The notes under the pieces: model-generated
Told to the model about the DNA's origin: nothing
What the model saw: the letters and a program-made list of their open reading frames with translations, nothing else
The model's database searches: none
NCBI RefSeq assembly: GCF_000426585.1
Contig: NZ_AUFQ01000001.1
Coordinates: 62,001-126,000, forward strand
Source of the DNA: Segatella baroniae DSM 16972 = JCM 13447
Lineage (GTDB): Bacteria > Bacteroidota > Bacteroidia > Bacteroidales > Bacteroidaceae
Direction of reading: 5' to 3'
DNA length: 64,000 nt
Program-made: the position numbers and the translations under genes
In this document: positions 55,264-63,706 of the stretch, in pieces
Numbering within the stretch: position 1 is the first letter of the stretch
Layout: each line of letters opens with the position of its first letter

Positions 55264-56445
55264 TTAATATTCACGTTCCAACAATTCCAAGCACATTCTC
55301 GCATTGTGATAGGGACACTTCCAGAAACCGGCTTTGTCATCTTCCATATTGACGGTTCCGTCCTCCAACACGGCCCAATGCCATTCGCCATGCCGACGAT
55401 CCACCAAGTGTCGGTCTACATATTGCCAACAACGCCATGCCTTTTCCATGTCTTCCTGATGATGGAAATGCTGATAAAGGTTCACATGTCCGATGATATT
55501 CTCGCATTGAACCCACCATTGCCGCTGGCTGTCGAGCAGCTGCCGGTCTTTCCAATACTCATAGACCATACTGCCGTCAGGCCGCAATCCTTCGTCGGCC
55601 GCCGTGGCAATCGCCCTGACCACGGGTTCCATCTCTGCCAATATTTCATCCTCTCCCAACACCAGCGCCGTCTCATGCAACAGCCAACTGGCTTCTATGT
55701 CATGGCCATAACTCTCTATATTGCGCCGTCCTTGCCAGCAGTCGTCGAAGAAAAGATCCAGATGGTGCGTTTCAGGATTCAACAGCCGGTCTGTAAAGAT
55801 ATGCAACAAGTTGACAAGCCGCTCCTTCAGATCCTCATTCTTCCACACCCGATACAGATTGGTATAAGGCTCGATGACATGCAGATGGGTGTTCATCGTG
55901 CGGCTGCCGTTCTCGTCCTTGTCACTGAGCCGCATGTCGGCTATGGGCTGCCAGTCGCGCGTCAAGGCCTCGACATATCCGTTATGCTCCTTGTCAAAAG
56001 CATGACGTTCCAAGTCATGGTACAATGAAATGGCCGCTGCCAAGGTATCCTTGTCGCCCGTGGCCCGCGCGTATTCGCTCAACCCGTAAATCGCGAACCC
56101 GATGGCATAGGTCTGTTTCTTCGTGTCGAGCGGACTCCCATCCGCCTTCAGGCTCCAATATACGCCTCCATAAACAGGGTCAACGAAATGGGTCAACACG
56201 TAGTCGCGGGCCCGTGTGGCCATAGCCAAATAGGCTTTGTCGCCCAGCACCCGATAGGCCGCCGAGAAAGCCCACAGAATGCGGGCGTTCATCACAGCCC
56301 CTTTCTCCGCGTCGGGGTGCGGCATGTCCCTGCCGTCGACCCGTCCGAGAAAGCCTCCATGCACAGGGTCGACCACCTTTTCCATCCAATAAGGAAGAAT
56401 GTTCGTGGTCAGAACATCCTTCATCTGCCGTTTCAAGTCTGTCAT
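55264..56445 (-). CDS. Cellobiose/mannobiose 2-epimerase (AGE family)
   Basis: This 393-residue (alpha/alpha)6-barrel enzyme epimerises the reducing glucose of beta-1,4 disaccharides. Catalytic histidines lie in MNTHLHVIEPYTNLYRVW (~residue 185), SYGHDIEASWLLHE (~243) and ENIIGHVNLYQHF. These words match cellobiose 2-epimerases better than N-acylglucosamine epimerases. It is 6 bases after the transporter gene. In Bacteroides it works with a mannosylglucose phosphorylase and mannanase; neither is seen here. Confidence 0.9.
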   Translation of the reverse strand: MTDLKRQMKDVLTTNILPYWMEKVVDPVHGGFLGRVDGRDMPHPDAEKGAVMNARILWAFSAAYRVLGDKAYLAMATRARDYVLTHFVDPVYGGVYWSLKADGSPLDTKKQTYAIGFAIYGLSEYARATGDKDTLAAAISLYHDLERHAFDKEHNGYVEALTRDWQPIADMRLSDKDENGSRTMNTHLHVIEPYTNLYRVWKNEDLKERLVNLLHIFTDRLLNPETHHLDLFFDDCWQGRRNIESYGHDIEASWLLHETALVLGEDEILAEMEPVVRAIATAADEGLRPDGSMVYEYWKDRQLLDSQRQWWVQCENIIGHVNLYQHFHHQEDMEKAWRCWQYVDRHLVDRRHGEWHWAVLEDGTVNMEDDKAGFWKCPYHNARMCLELLEREY

Positions 56446-56451
56446 TGCCGT

Positions 56452-57801
56452 CTACTTTTTGATGGGATATTTATAGATGAGGAAGAGCATGAGGAAAGCG
56501 ATGGCAGCCGGGAACAGCGAGAAGAGCGACCATACCATCGTCAACACGGAGTCTGTAATGGACGAAGGGTCGATGACGGCATTGCCGAAGCGGTCGGGCA
56601 CCATGCGTGCGCCCGCCAAACCGAGCAATAAGGCTATCAGGGAGCCAGAGATGGCCGTACCGAACTTCTGCGACATCGTGCCCGAGGAGAAGATAAGTCC
56701 TGTGGAAGAAGCCCCATTCTTCTGAGTTGCGTAATCGGCCACGTCGGCATACATCGACCACAAGAGGGGCGAATAGATTCCCACACCGGCCGAAGTGATG
56801 ATGACAATGCCTATCAACAGCCAAATGCTCGACGGCCGCATCGGCACGAAGAAGAAGATGACGGAAGTCACCAGGCACACCAGCACGGCCACCATGAAGG
56901 TCTTGCGCTTCGAGCCTATCCATTCCGTCACCTTTGGCGACAGGCCGCCGAAAATCATACAGGTGACCTCACCAAAGGCCATGAACACCGTATAGTTGAT
57001 AATCAGTCCACTCATCGTGATGTCGCCGCCCAGACAATACTGAAACAGATAGCCGGCCACGGCATAGCGGAAGCCGTTGAAGAAATTGGTGCCAACGGCA
57101 ATCAGGGTCATGTAAATCCAAGGCTTGTTCCTGAACAAGTCCGTAAATTGCTTGCCCGAGAACTTCTCCGCCCGCACAGGCTTCAGCCGTTCCTTGGTCA
57201 GCAGGCCGCATCCCAGTGTCATTCCTGCGGCAAGCACGCCGAAGAAGACGCCCAAGACGGCATACTGATGGGCGTCGGTTCCACCCACGAACTTCTGCAA
57301 ATATGGGAAAGAGAGCAGCGTGACGAAGCCCATGGCATAGGCGCCCACCATCCTGTACGACGAGAACTCGTTTTTCTCCTTGTCGTCGTCTGTCATCACG
57401 CCGAGCAGCGAGCCGTAGGGCACGTTCACCATCGTGTAGACGGCCATCATCAGCAAGTAGAACGTATAGGCATACACCCGCTTGGCCGTAGGTCCGAAGT
57501 CCGGGGTGTAGAGCAGCAAGGCGAATATCAGCCCCAAGGGAATCGATCCGAATATGATCCAGGGCCGATAGGTTCCCCAGCGCGACTGCGTGCGGTCGGC
57601 CAGACTTCCCATCAGCGGGTCTGTCACCACGTCGAACATGCGGGCCAACAACATGAGCAAAGCCGCGTCGGCAAATGTCAGGCCGAAGATATTGGTAAAG
57701 AACAGCGGGAAAGCTATCGACATGATCTTCCACGTAATGCCGCCGGCCGCCGCGTCTCCCAGCGCATAGCCTATCTTCTCAGAGATTTTTATTTTAGACA
57801 T
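56452..57801 (-). CDS. GPH-family sugar:cation symporter
   Basis: This 449-residue transporter has 12 predicted helices. The family signature shows in KIGYALGDAAAGG-like residues 8-22 and in FDVVTDPLMGSLADRTQSRWGTY-type sequence at ~55-77. It faces the epimerase gene in one unit and probably brings mannobiose or cellobiose across the inner membrane. The mobile element begins at or near 57832, only ~30 bases upstream of the start codon, so the native regulation is probably disturbed. Confidence 0.9.
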   Translation of the reverse strand: MSKIKISEKIGYALGDAAAGGITWKIMSIAFPLFFTNIFGLTFADAALLMLLARMFDVVTDPLMGSLADRTQSRWGTYRPWIIFGSIPLGLIFALLLYTPDFGPTAKRVYAYTFYLLMMAVYTMVNVPYGSLLGVMTDDDKEKNEFSSYRMVGAYAMGFVTLLSFPYLQKFVGGTDAHQYAVLGVFFGVLAAGMTLGCGLLTKERLKPVRAEKFSGKQFTDLFRNKPWIYMTLIAVGTNFFNGFRYAVAGYLFQYCLGGDITMSGLIINYTVFMAFGEVTCMIFGGLSPKVTEWIGSKRKTFMVAVLVCLVTSVIFFFVPMRPSSIWLLIGIVIITSAGVGIYSPLLWSMYADVADYATQKNGASSTGLIFSSGTMSQKFGTAISGSLIALLLGLAGARMVPDRFGNAVIDPSSITDSVLTMVWSLFSLFPAAIAFLMLFLIYKYPIKK

Positions 57802-57831
57802 AAGGTGCTTGTTTTAATAGATTTATTAATT

Positions 57832-57841
57832 GCAAAGTTAC
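57832..57841. other. Candidate ICE attachment core (integrase-side end)
   Basis: On the minus strand GTAACTTTGC fits the 10-base core GTANNTTTGC reported for CTnDOT-type insertions. It lies 321 bases before the integrase start and at the expected position of the -7 promoter element of the transporter gene. The other junction is presumably beyond the right edge. Confidence 0.5.
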
Positions 57842-57964
57842 TACAAAAAAGTGAAATGCGGAAAGATATAGTGATAGAATTGAGTTACAAGGGTTTTAGT
57901 TAAAGTGGCGATAATTCGTGAAGCCATTACAATCCTTGCCGAAGCCAAATCTTGACGCCGCAAC

Positions 57965-58073
57965 GTTACTTGTTCGTAACCATGTCCGAAAATGCGACAA
58001 ACGGGTACGAATGGCGAAACAAGACACTATGTTATAGTGAGTTACCCACAACTCACGTAACAAATACGGTTAC
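57965..58073. promoter_or_regulatory. Cluster of five GTTAC/GTAAC boxes upstream of the integrase
   Basis: GTTAC or its complement GTAAC occurs at 57965, 57976, 58041, 58057 and 58069, in both orientations. The density and location between the presumed end and int suggest arm-type integrase sites. A perfect inverted repeat, GTGAGTT-ACCCAC-AACTCAC, spans 58037-58056. Confidence 0.4.
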
Positions 58074-58161
58074 GGAAAAAAGATTGCGCCGTTCCTCCCC
58101 GTTTTGCGTACCGACACCGGACTCTTCACCAACTAATTTTGAAATCCAAAAATTAAGAACG

Positions 58162-59397
58162 ATGAAGAGTACATTTTCAGTAATCTACTACCTCAAGCGT
58201 CAGGTAGTGAAAAAGGACGGGACGGTTCCCGTCATGGGACGCATCACGGTGGACGGCAGCCAGACGCAGTTCAGTTGCAAGTTGAGTGTCGATCCGAAGC
58301 TGTGGGACACCAAAGGGGGACGTGTCACGGGCAGAAGCGCGGCGGCACTCGAAACGAACCGTATGCTTGACAAGATGCGGGTGCGCATCAACAGACACTA
58401 TCAGGAAATCATGGAGCGTGACAACTTCGTCACGGCGGAGAAGGTAAAGAACGCCTTTCTCGGACTGGAACACCGCTACCACACGCTGATGCAGGTGTTC
58501 CGTCGGCACAACGAGAACTATGAGAAACAGGTGGAAGCAGGCATGAAAGCAAAAGGTACACTGGAAAAGTACCGTGTCGTTTACAAGCACCTGCAAGAGT
58601 TCCTCGACATCCGCTACCATGTGAAGGACATCGCCCTAAAAGAGCTTACTCCCGCTTTCATCTCCGACTTCGAGATGTTCCTGCGCACGGACAAGCACTG
58701 CTGCACCAATACCGTGTGGCTGTACGTCTGCCCGCTACGGACAATGGTGTTCATAGCCATCAACAACGAGTGGCTGACACGCGACCCGTTCCGCGAGTAT
58801 GAAATCAAGAAGGAGGAAACGACACGCAGTTTCCTGACCAAAGACGAAATACGCCTGCTGATGGAGGGGAAACTGAAAAACGCCAAACAGGAACTGTACC
58901 GCGACCTCTACCTGTTCTGTGCGTTCACCGGATTGTCGTTCGCGGATATGCGCAACCTCACGGAAGAGAATATCCGTACCTATTTCGACGAACACGAGTG
59001 GATAAACATCAACCGCAAGAAAACGGGCGTGGTGTCCAACATCCGCCTGCTTGACATCGCCAACCGCATAATCGGCAAATACCGTGGGCTATGCGAGAAC
59101 GGCAGGATATTCCCCGTTCCGCATTATAACACGTGCCTTGCCGGTATCCGTGCCGTCGCCAAGCGTTGCGGCATCACCAAGCATATCACGTGGCATCAAA
59201 GCCGCCACACGGCAGCCACGACAGTTTTCCTTTCCAACGGCGTACCCATCGAAACGGTCAGCTCCATGCTTGGACACAAGAGCATAAAGACGACGCAGAT
59301 TTACGCGAAGATAACCAAAGAAAAACTCAATCAGGATATGGAAAACCTTGCCGCAAGGTTAAACAACGTCGAGGAATTTGCAGGTTGCACCATCTAA
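58162..59397 (+). CDS. int: CTnDOT-type tyrosine recombinase (integrase)
   Basis: The 411 residues from MKSTFSVIYY equal the length I recall for IntDOT. The domains are an N-terminal arm-binding region (1-~105), a core-binding SAM-like region (~106-215) and the catalytic domain. The active site reads Ser259 (FTGLSFADM, in place of the first Arg), Lys287, His345, Arg348 (WHQSRHT), His372 and Tyr381. The Ser-for-Arg change is a known trait of IntDOT. A longer in-frame extension to 57952 is probably untranslated. It integrates and, with excisionases, excises the element. Confidence 0.95.
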   Translation: MKSTFSVIYYLKRQVVKKDGTVPVMGRITVDGSQTQFSCKLSVDPKLWDTKGGRVTGRSAAALETNRMLDKMRVRINRHYQEIMERDNFVTAEKVKNAFLGLEHRYHTLMQVFRRHNENYEKQVEAGMKAKGTLEKYRVVYKHLQEFLDIRYHVKDIALKELTPAFISDFEMFLRTDKHCCTNTVWLYVCPLRTMVFIAINNEWLTRDPFREYEIKKEETTRSFLTKDEIRLLMEGKLKNAKQELYRDLYLFCAFTGLSFADMRNLTEENIRTYFDEHEWININRKKTGVVSNIRLLDIANRIIGKYRGLCENGRIFPVPHYNTCLAGIRAVAKRCGITKHITWHQSRHTAATTVFLSNGVPIETVSSMLGHKSIKTTQIYAKITKEKLNQDMENLAARLNNVEEFAGCTI

Positions 59398-59409
59398 AAA
59401 AGAGGAGCC

Positions 59410-59772
59410 ATGAAACGTGACATAATCATCATAGAGGACAAGGCGGTCAGCGTAACCGGTAACGATGTGTGGATGACCGCCACCGAAATAGCCGGACTGT
59501 TCCATACGACCGTCCCGGCAGTGAACGCCGTCATCAAAGCCGTCCGCAAGTCTGACGTGCTGAACGACTACAAGGTGTGCCGCTACATGCAGCTTGAAAA
59601 CGGGCTGTACGCGGACGTGTACGCGCCTGAAATCATTATTCTGATTGCTTTTCGGCTGAACACCTACAACACCTACCTGTTCCGCATGTGGCTGGTAGGA
59701 AAGGTTCTCTCACAAGAGAAGCGGCAAACATACGTGATGTTTATACAGAACGGAAAAACTGCGTACTGTTGA
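59410..59772 (+). CDS. RhuM-like small protein of the ICE integrase block
   Basis: This 120-residue protein contains VWMTATEIAGLFHTTVPAVN followed by AVIKAVRKSDVLNDYKVCRY. This resembles the N-terminal DNA-binding-like part of RhuM/virulence-type proteins. It starts 12 bases after int and is likely co-transcribed. Similar short genes follow int in Bacteroides ICEs as I recall. Function unknown. The AT-rich cargo begins just after it. Confidence 0.6.
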   Translation: MKRDIIIIEDKAVSVTGNDVWMTATEIAGLFHTTVPAVNAVIKAVRKSDVLNDYKVCRYMQLENGLYADVYAPEIIILIAFRLNTYNTYLFRMWLVGKVLSQEKRQTYVMFIQNGKTAYC

Positions 59773-59821
59773 AGATATCAAATGAAAATTATACGAAAGA
59801 ATTTCTATATGGATCCTTATC

Positions 59822-59873
59822 TAAATAGCCATATCATATCTCAAAAAATATAGAGGTAATAATATGGCTATTA
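59822..59873. terminator. Hairpin between int block and hamB
   Basis: AAATAGCCATAT and ATATGGCTATT arms are separated by ~27 bases and bordered by short A and T runs. It lies between convergent genes and may stop both. Confidence 0.5.
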
Positions 59874-59874
59874 T

Positions 59875-61998
59875 TTAATTCTTTTGATTTGTCGTTATGC
59901 AACGAATTCCGTTCATAAAATGTTTTAATATATATTTGTCAAATGAATGGAGATTAGGTATTTTTTGTTCAAGGTATTCAATTCCTATCGTGTTAAATTC
60001 CTGTATAACGATTGTAATCTCTTTAGAATCGTCTTCAAGATTTATAAGACCTGCATTTTGTATCTTTTTACTAATCATCCTCGGTAATCCGTATTCTTCA
60101 AGTTGAAATACAATTTTAGGTAAAAAGGCATTTGATGCTTTATATACAAAATTGGCGATATTTGAGGAATTAGGATAAAGTTCTTGACGTATAATATTAA
60201 TTACCGCAATAATAGATGAGAGATTAAAGGATACATATCTTTCAAATGTAAATATATCCTCATATGTAATACCATAATCTTTTACTGTGTTATATAGCTC
60301 TTTTATAGTCATTTTCCATCCATTACTACATGCACATGCATAATACCGTAAATGTCCTTTTCGATGATATTCCAAAATTTCTATGATATCTCCTAAAGCA
60401 TCCCTCCATTCCCATGTATTATTGTTTTGTAAAGCATCGCAATTTGTTGGCCAATTGGAATCAGTTTTCAATTTTTCCGCAATTATCTTTAACATTGATG
60501 GTTTACAACTTCTGATTTGTGGTATTCTTTCAATTCTATGCCAAATATCCGTTCCAAGAAGTTCTATCATTTCATCTTGATATCGTTGAATTTTTACATA
60601 TTGTTCATTATTCAATTTTATACCGGGGTCATTTCCATCAAGTTTTTTTACTACATCATCAGGAAACTCTAATCTCAATTTAGTATTTTCTTGACTTGGT
60701 GGCTCTTCAAGCATATAGACACGACCTACAAAATAACGAAACATTCTGCCTGCGCGTCCAATGATGTTGCGAAAGGTAAAATAATCAATCTTATGAGCCC
60801 CGTTCTTATTTGACCATAAAACGACACTCTCTGCTTGAGTATTTACTCCTTCAATTATAGACGAGGTCGATACCAAATAATCTAACCCATTCTGTTCTTC
60901 AAATAGTTTTATTTGAATTTGACTAAGAGAACGATGTAGCTGACCATTATGAATACCAATACCATGTTTGACTAAATCTTTAAGAATATACTTTTCTCCA
61001 TAATTGCATTCCAGCCAATCAGAAAAATTAGCAAGCAGTTCAGAGTCTTTATTATATAAATTTCTGTTAAGAATTGTTGTTACTTCTTCAATTCCCTTAT
61101 ATGTGCCGGTATATATCAAAGCTTTACCTATACCTGTATTTATTAATTCAATAAGTTTACGTGTCTTAAAACTCTGTTTATCTTCATTCTTTGGTCTGCT
61201 TTTATATAACCGCCATGCATGCGTTACAACGGTCTTAAAATCCATACGCAGAAATGTCATCCCTTCAGTGAATACATTTTCTTCTATTTCATGGATATTT
61301 GGGGCAAGATAATATCTTTGTTTAGCTTTCTTTCCGAGTTCTACCATTGAACTGAGTAAAGTGGAGCTTCTTTCAAGATCAAAATTTGTACTTGCCTTAT
61401 AAAACTCATCAACGATTAGAATATCAATTGAAGGAAGTTTATCTATATAGGCAAAAGCTCTTTCTTGCGGAAATACCAATATGTTTTTCTCCGCAAGTTC
61501 TACATCTGTTGTTGTAATTATTTTATATTGATGAGAGAATTTTCGGCAAATTCGTCTTCTTGTTTCATCTGCAAGAGCAACCGTAGGTACTAATATTACA
61601 ACATTAATTGGTTGTTTAATCGCAATAAATGCATCAATAACAAAACTTTTACCAAAACTTGTAGGAGCACTCACCGCAACGCTTTTCCCTTCTAATAACT
61701 TCTTTAATACCTGTGATTGAGCAGTATGTAAGACACAAGGTTTTCTTTCTCCAATATTAACTTTAAAAACTTCACATACAAACCGATCTTCCCAAGATGC
61801 AGTATATGTATCAATATACGGTAAAAGCCCCACTTCACGAATAAGATGGTTGACTAATTCCATATATGAATTATTGTTAGTACCATTAATCTCATGAAGT
61901 AATGTAATTACTTTGGATCTTGCATTACTTATATCACCAGCATTTAGAACATTACTTATATCTAAACATGTATTATATATATCATTCGTCTGCATCAT
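59875..61998 (-). CDS. hamB: Hachiman antiphage protein HamB (DEAD/DEAH-box helicase)
   Basis: This 707-residue superfamily 2 helicase has Walker A APTSFGKS (111-118), motif Ia VVILVPTVALADETRRR and DE box DILIVDEFYK (192-201). A second RecA domain carries STSSIIEGVN (377-386) and motif VI NIIGRAGRMF (411-420); a helical C-terminal region follows. It overlaps the end of hamA by 17 bases, the layout of Hachiman systems, in which HamB restrains and triggers the HamA nuclease on phage DNA. The base composition is far more AT-rich than the chromosomal genes to the left. It is convergent with the int block. Confidence 0.87.
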   Translation of the reverse strand: MMQTNDIYNTCLDISNVLNAGDISNARSKVITLLHEINGTNNNSYMELVNHLIREVGLLPYIDTYTASWEDRFVCEVFKVNIGERKPCVLHTAQSQVLKKLLEGKSVAVSAPTSFGKSFVIDAFIAIKQPINVVILVPTVALADETRRRICRKFSHQYKIITTTDVELAEKNILVFPQERAFAYIDKLPSIDILIVDEFYKASTNFDLERSSTLLSSMVELGKKAKQRYYLAPNIHEIEENVFTEGMTFLRMDFKTVVTHAWRLYKSRPKNEDKQSFKTRKLIELINTGIGKALIYTGTYKGIEEVTTILNRNLYNKDSELLANFSDWLECNYGEKYILKDLVKHGIGIHNGQLHRSLSQIQIKLFEEQNGLDYLVSTSSIIEGVNTQAESVVLWSNKNGAHKIDYFTFRNIIGRAGRMFRYFVGRVYMLEEPPSQENTKLRLEFPDDVVKKLDGNDPGIKLNNEQYVKIQRYQDEMIELLGTDIWHRIERIPQIRSCKPSMLKIIAEKLKTDSNWPTNCDALQNNNTWEWRDALGDIIEILEYHRKGHLRYYACACSNGWKMTIKELYNTVKDYGITYEDIFTFERYVSFNLSSIIAVINIIRQELYPNSSNIANFVYKASNAFLPKIVFQLEEYGLPRMISKKIQNAGLINLEDDSKEITIVIQEFNTIGIEYLEQKIPNLHSFDKYILKHFMNGIRCITTNQKN

Positions 61999-62923
61999 TT
62001 TTGAGATTTTTTGCTTGTGAAATAAACCAGTTTACTATTTTTGTTTTATCAGGAACAGGAAAAAGAATCAAATGAAAGTTTATTTCCGAATACTTATGAA
62101 CAGAACTAAGCTTGTTGATCTGCTTCTTAAAAAACGAATGAGCACGATCTCTATGAAAAGAAATAATACTATTTTTATACTCATCACTCATTTCAGTAGT
62201 ACTTGCTGTTATCTGGCATTCATGTAATAAAAGAATAGGTATATGTAGTTTGGGTTTTATTTCGTCAATGGAAGTATTCTCATCGAAACATTCTTTTATC
62301 TTTTTAAGTAATGTTTGGTTTTCAATTTGTTTATCAAGTTCATTGAGATTGGTCATTATTCCGCATTCCTTTTTCATAATAGGTTTGCGCAACATTTGTT
62401 CAACAGAATTTATTGGTTCGTATAATCGCGCATCCTCAAGAGAATTATAAAATTTAGCTTCTCCTAACCAAAGTTGAAAGCCTCCATTTGGGTCAATTAC
62501 AATGTGTACAGAATCAGAGCCCTTTGCATTATCATTATCATTCTGTTTATAAAAAATTTTAGGTATTGCAGATAAGGCTTTATAATGGTTCTTCATTATG
62601 CCATATAGAATAATTTCCGCTATTTCACTTCCCTTTCCATTCTGCTCTTTGTCAACAAGTCGTAAATGTTTGGCAGCCTCAATAAGCCTACCGTAATCAT
62701 TATCTATTAATTTCTCTCGTTCTTGTGCAGACAAAGCTGTTTCTGCAATATTACTGAAAACAAATTCTTTGAATTGACGATATCTCCAACTGCCATCTTC
62801 AAAGCCATTAGCAACTGATAATAACCTGTCATTATGATCTGGATTTATTTCTTGCTTTTTTGTATTAAAATTAACAAAACAATCATCAACTAATATATCA
62901 AAATTCCAAATTTTATTGCTCAT
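61982..62923 (-). CDS. hamA: Hachiman antiphage protein HamA (DUF1837 nuclease)
   Basis: This 313-residue protein matches the DUF1837/HamA family. A PD-(D/E)xK-like core is visible: E100 in KGSEIAEIILYG, D137 and H140 in GSDSVH, and E155-A-K157 in LWLGEAKFY. Such residues make a metal-dependent nuclease, so the effector looks intact. It lies 52 bases after the small HTH gene and overlaps hamB. It is AT-rich like its partner. Confidence 0.87.
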   Translation of the reverse strand: MSNKIWNFDILVDDCFVNFNTKKQEINPDHNDRLLSVANGFEDGSWRYRQFKEFVFSNIAETALSAQEREKLIDNDYGRLIEAAKHLRLVDKEQNGKGSEIAEIILYGIMKNHYKALSAIPKIFYKQNDNDNAKGSDSVHIVIDPNGGFQLWLGEAKFYNSLEDARLYEPINSVEQMLRKPIMKKECGIMTNLNELDKQIENQTLLKKIKECFDENTSIDEIKPKLHIPILLLHECQITASTTEMSDEYKNSIISFHRDRAHSFFKKQINKLSSVHKYSEINFHLILFPVPDKTKIVNWFISQAKNLKNDADE

Positions 62924-62975
62924 ACACTTTATTTACATGCTTAAAAATGGTGAAACATCTATATTCCTTTAGATA

Positions 62976-63179
62976 CTATTTTTTTGTATGACAAATAAGT
63001 TCATGAACATCAACATCAAGCAAATTTGCAATACGAACAAATGTGTACAAATCAGGTTGAGAATGATTATTACACCATTTAGATACTGTTGCAGGATCTT
63101 TCTGTAATTGTTTTGCCAACCATTTGCTCATAACTCCTTTTTCTGATAGTACATTTTTAATGTTGTTTAAAATTGCCAT
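62976..63179 (-). CDS. Small Cro/XRE-type helix-turn-helix protein
   Basis: This 67-residue single-domain repressor-like protein has the recognition region KWLAKQLQKDPATVSKWCNN and the ending LYTFVRIANLLDVDVHELIC. It is transcribed ahead of hamA on the same strand and shares its AT-rich composition. It probably regulates the Hachiman cassette. It is not a core Hachiman gene in the description I know. Confidence 0.8.
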   Translation of the reverse strand: MAILNNIKNVLSEKGVMSKWLAKQLQKDPATVSKWCNNHSQPDLYTFVRIANLLDVDVHELICHTKK

Positions 63180-63208
63180 TACAATTAATTTTTAGATTGC
63201 GTTAAATG

Positions 63209-63216
63209 CAAAGTTA
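63209..63216 (-). promoter_or_regulatory. Probable promoter -7 element of the HTH-hamA-hamB unit
   Basis: TAACTTTG on the minus strand, 29 bases before the HTH start codon. The surrounding GTAACTTTGC also equals the ICE attachment core at 57832-57841. Confidence 0.5.
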
Positions 63217-63311
63217 CAACTTTTTATTAACTATATGAATTTCTAACGATAGAAATTGGTTGGATCAATCAAAAAACTGGTTTTAAGGTCATTAAAACAC
63301 CCAAGTATATA

Positions 63312-63350
63312 AAAAGTAAACGGGCAGCACCACAAAATGTCGCCCGTTTC
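63312..63350 (-). terminator. Terminator of the HTH/excisionase-like gene pair
   Basis: AAACGGGC and GCCCGTTT form an 8-bp stem followed on the minus strand by ACTTTTT. It lies 20 bases past the gene at 63370-63675 and marks the edge of the ICE backbone next to the cargo. Confidence 0.8.
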
Positions 63351-63369
63351 CTTTTTCATGTTGGCCGCC

Positions 63370-63675
63370 TCACTCCAGCGGCTTGCGGTAGTTCGCTTCC
63401 AGCACCTCGCGCAGCCCCGTTTCCGGGTAAAGCACCTTCCCTCCCAAAAGTATGAAGGACAACACGCGGTTGTTGCGGTATTCCTGCAAGGTGCGTCGGC
63501 TGACACGGAGCAGTTCCGCCACCTCACCGTCAGTCAGGTAACGTTCCCCGTCCAGCGGAGGGCGGTAACTTTCCAGAAATACAGACAGCCATTTCGAGCC
63601 TTTGCGCATATCCTGCATCACAGAGGCTATCGGCTCGTCTTCCATCGTAAAAACATCGTTGGTCTCGTTCATCAT
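63370..63675 (-). CDS. Helix-turn-helix (excisionase-like) protein of the ICE, second gene
   Basis: The 101 residues run from MMNETNDVFTMEDE; an earlier in-frame ATG at 63705 is possible. The MerR/excisionase-like winged helix is YLTDGEVAELLRVSRRTLQE followed by LGGKVLYPETGLREVLEAN. Pairs of such small proteins (Xis2c/Xis2d type) control excision in CTnDOT-like elements. It follows the next gene after ~31 bases on the same strand. Confidence 0.75.
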   Translation of the reverse strand: MMNETNDVFTMEDEPIASVMQDMRKGSKWLSVFLESYRPPLDGERYLTDGEVAELLRVSRRTLQEYRNNRVLSFILLGGKVLYPETGLREVLEANYRKPLE

Positions 63676-63706
63676 AACTTCGGATTCAGTGGGTGAATAA
63701 ATCAAA

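Noticed and set aside
57952..58161. 70-residue N-terminal extension of the integrase
   Set aside because: Starting at 58162 gives 411 residues with the active-site numbering expected for IntDOT; the extension overlaps the GTTAC box cluster.
59875..62923. Restriction-modification or other helicase-nuclease system instead of Hachiman
   Set aside because: There is no methyltransferase or specificity subunit. The DUF1837-like protein with GSDSVH and GEAK followed by an overlapping SF2 helicase is the Hachiman layout.
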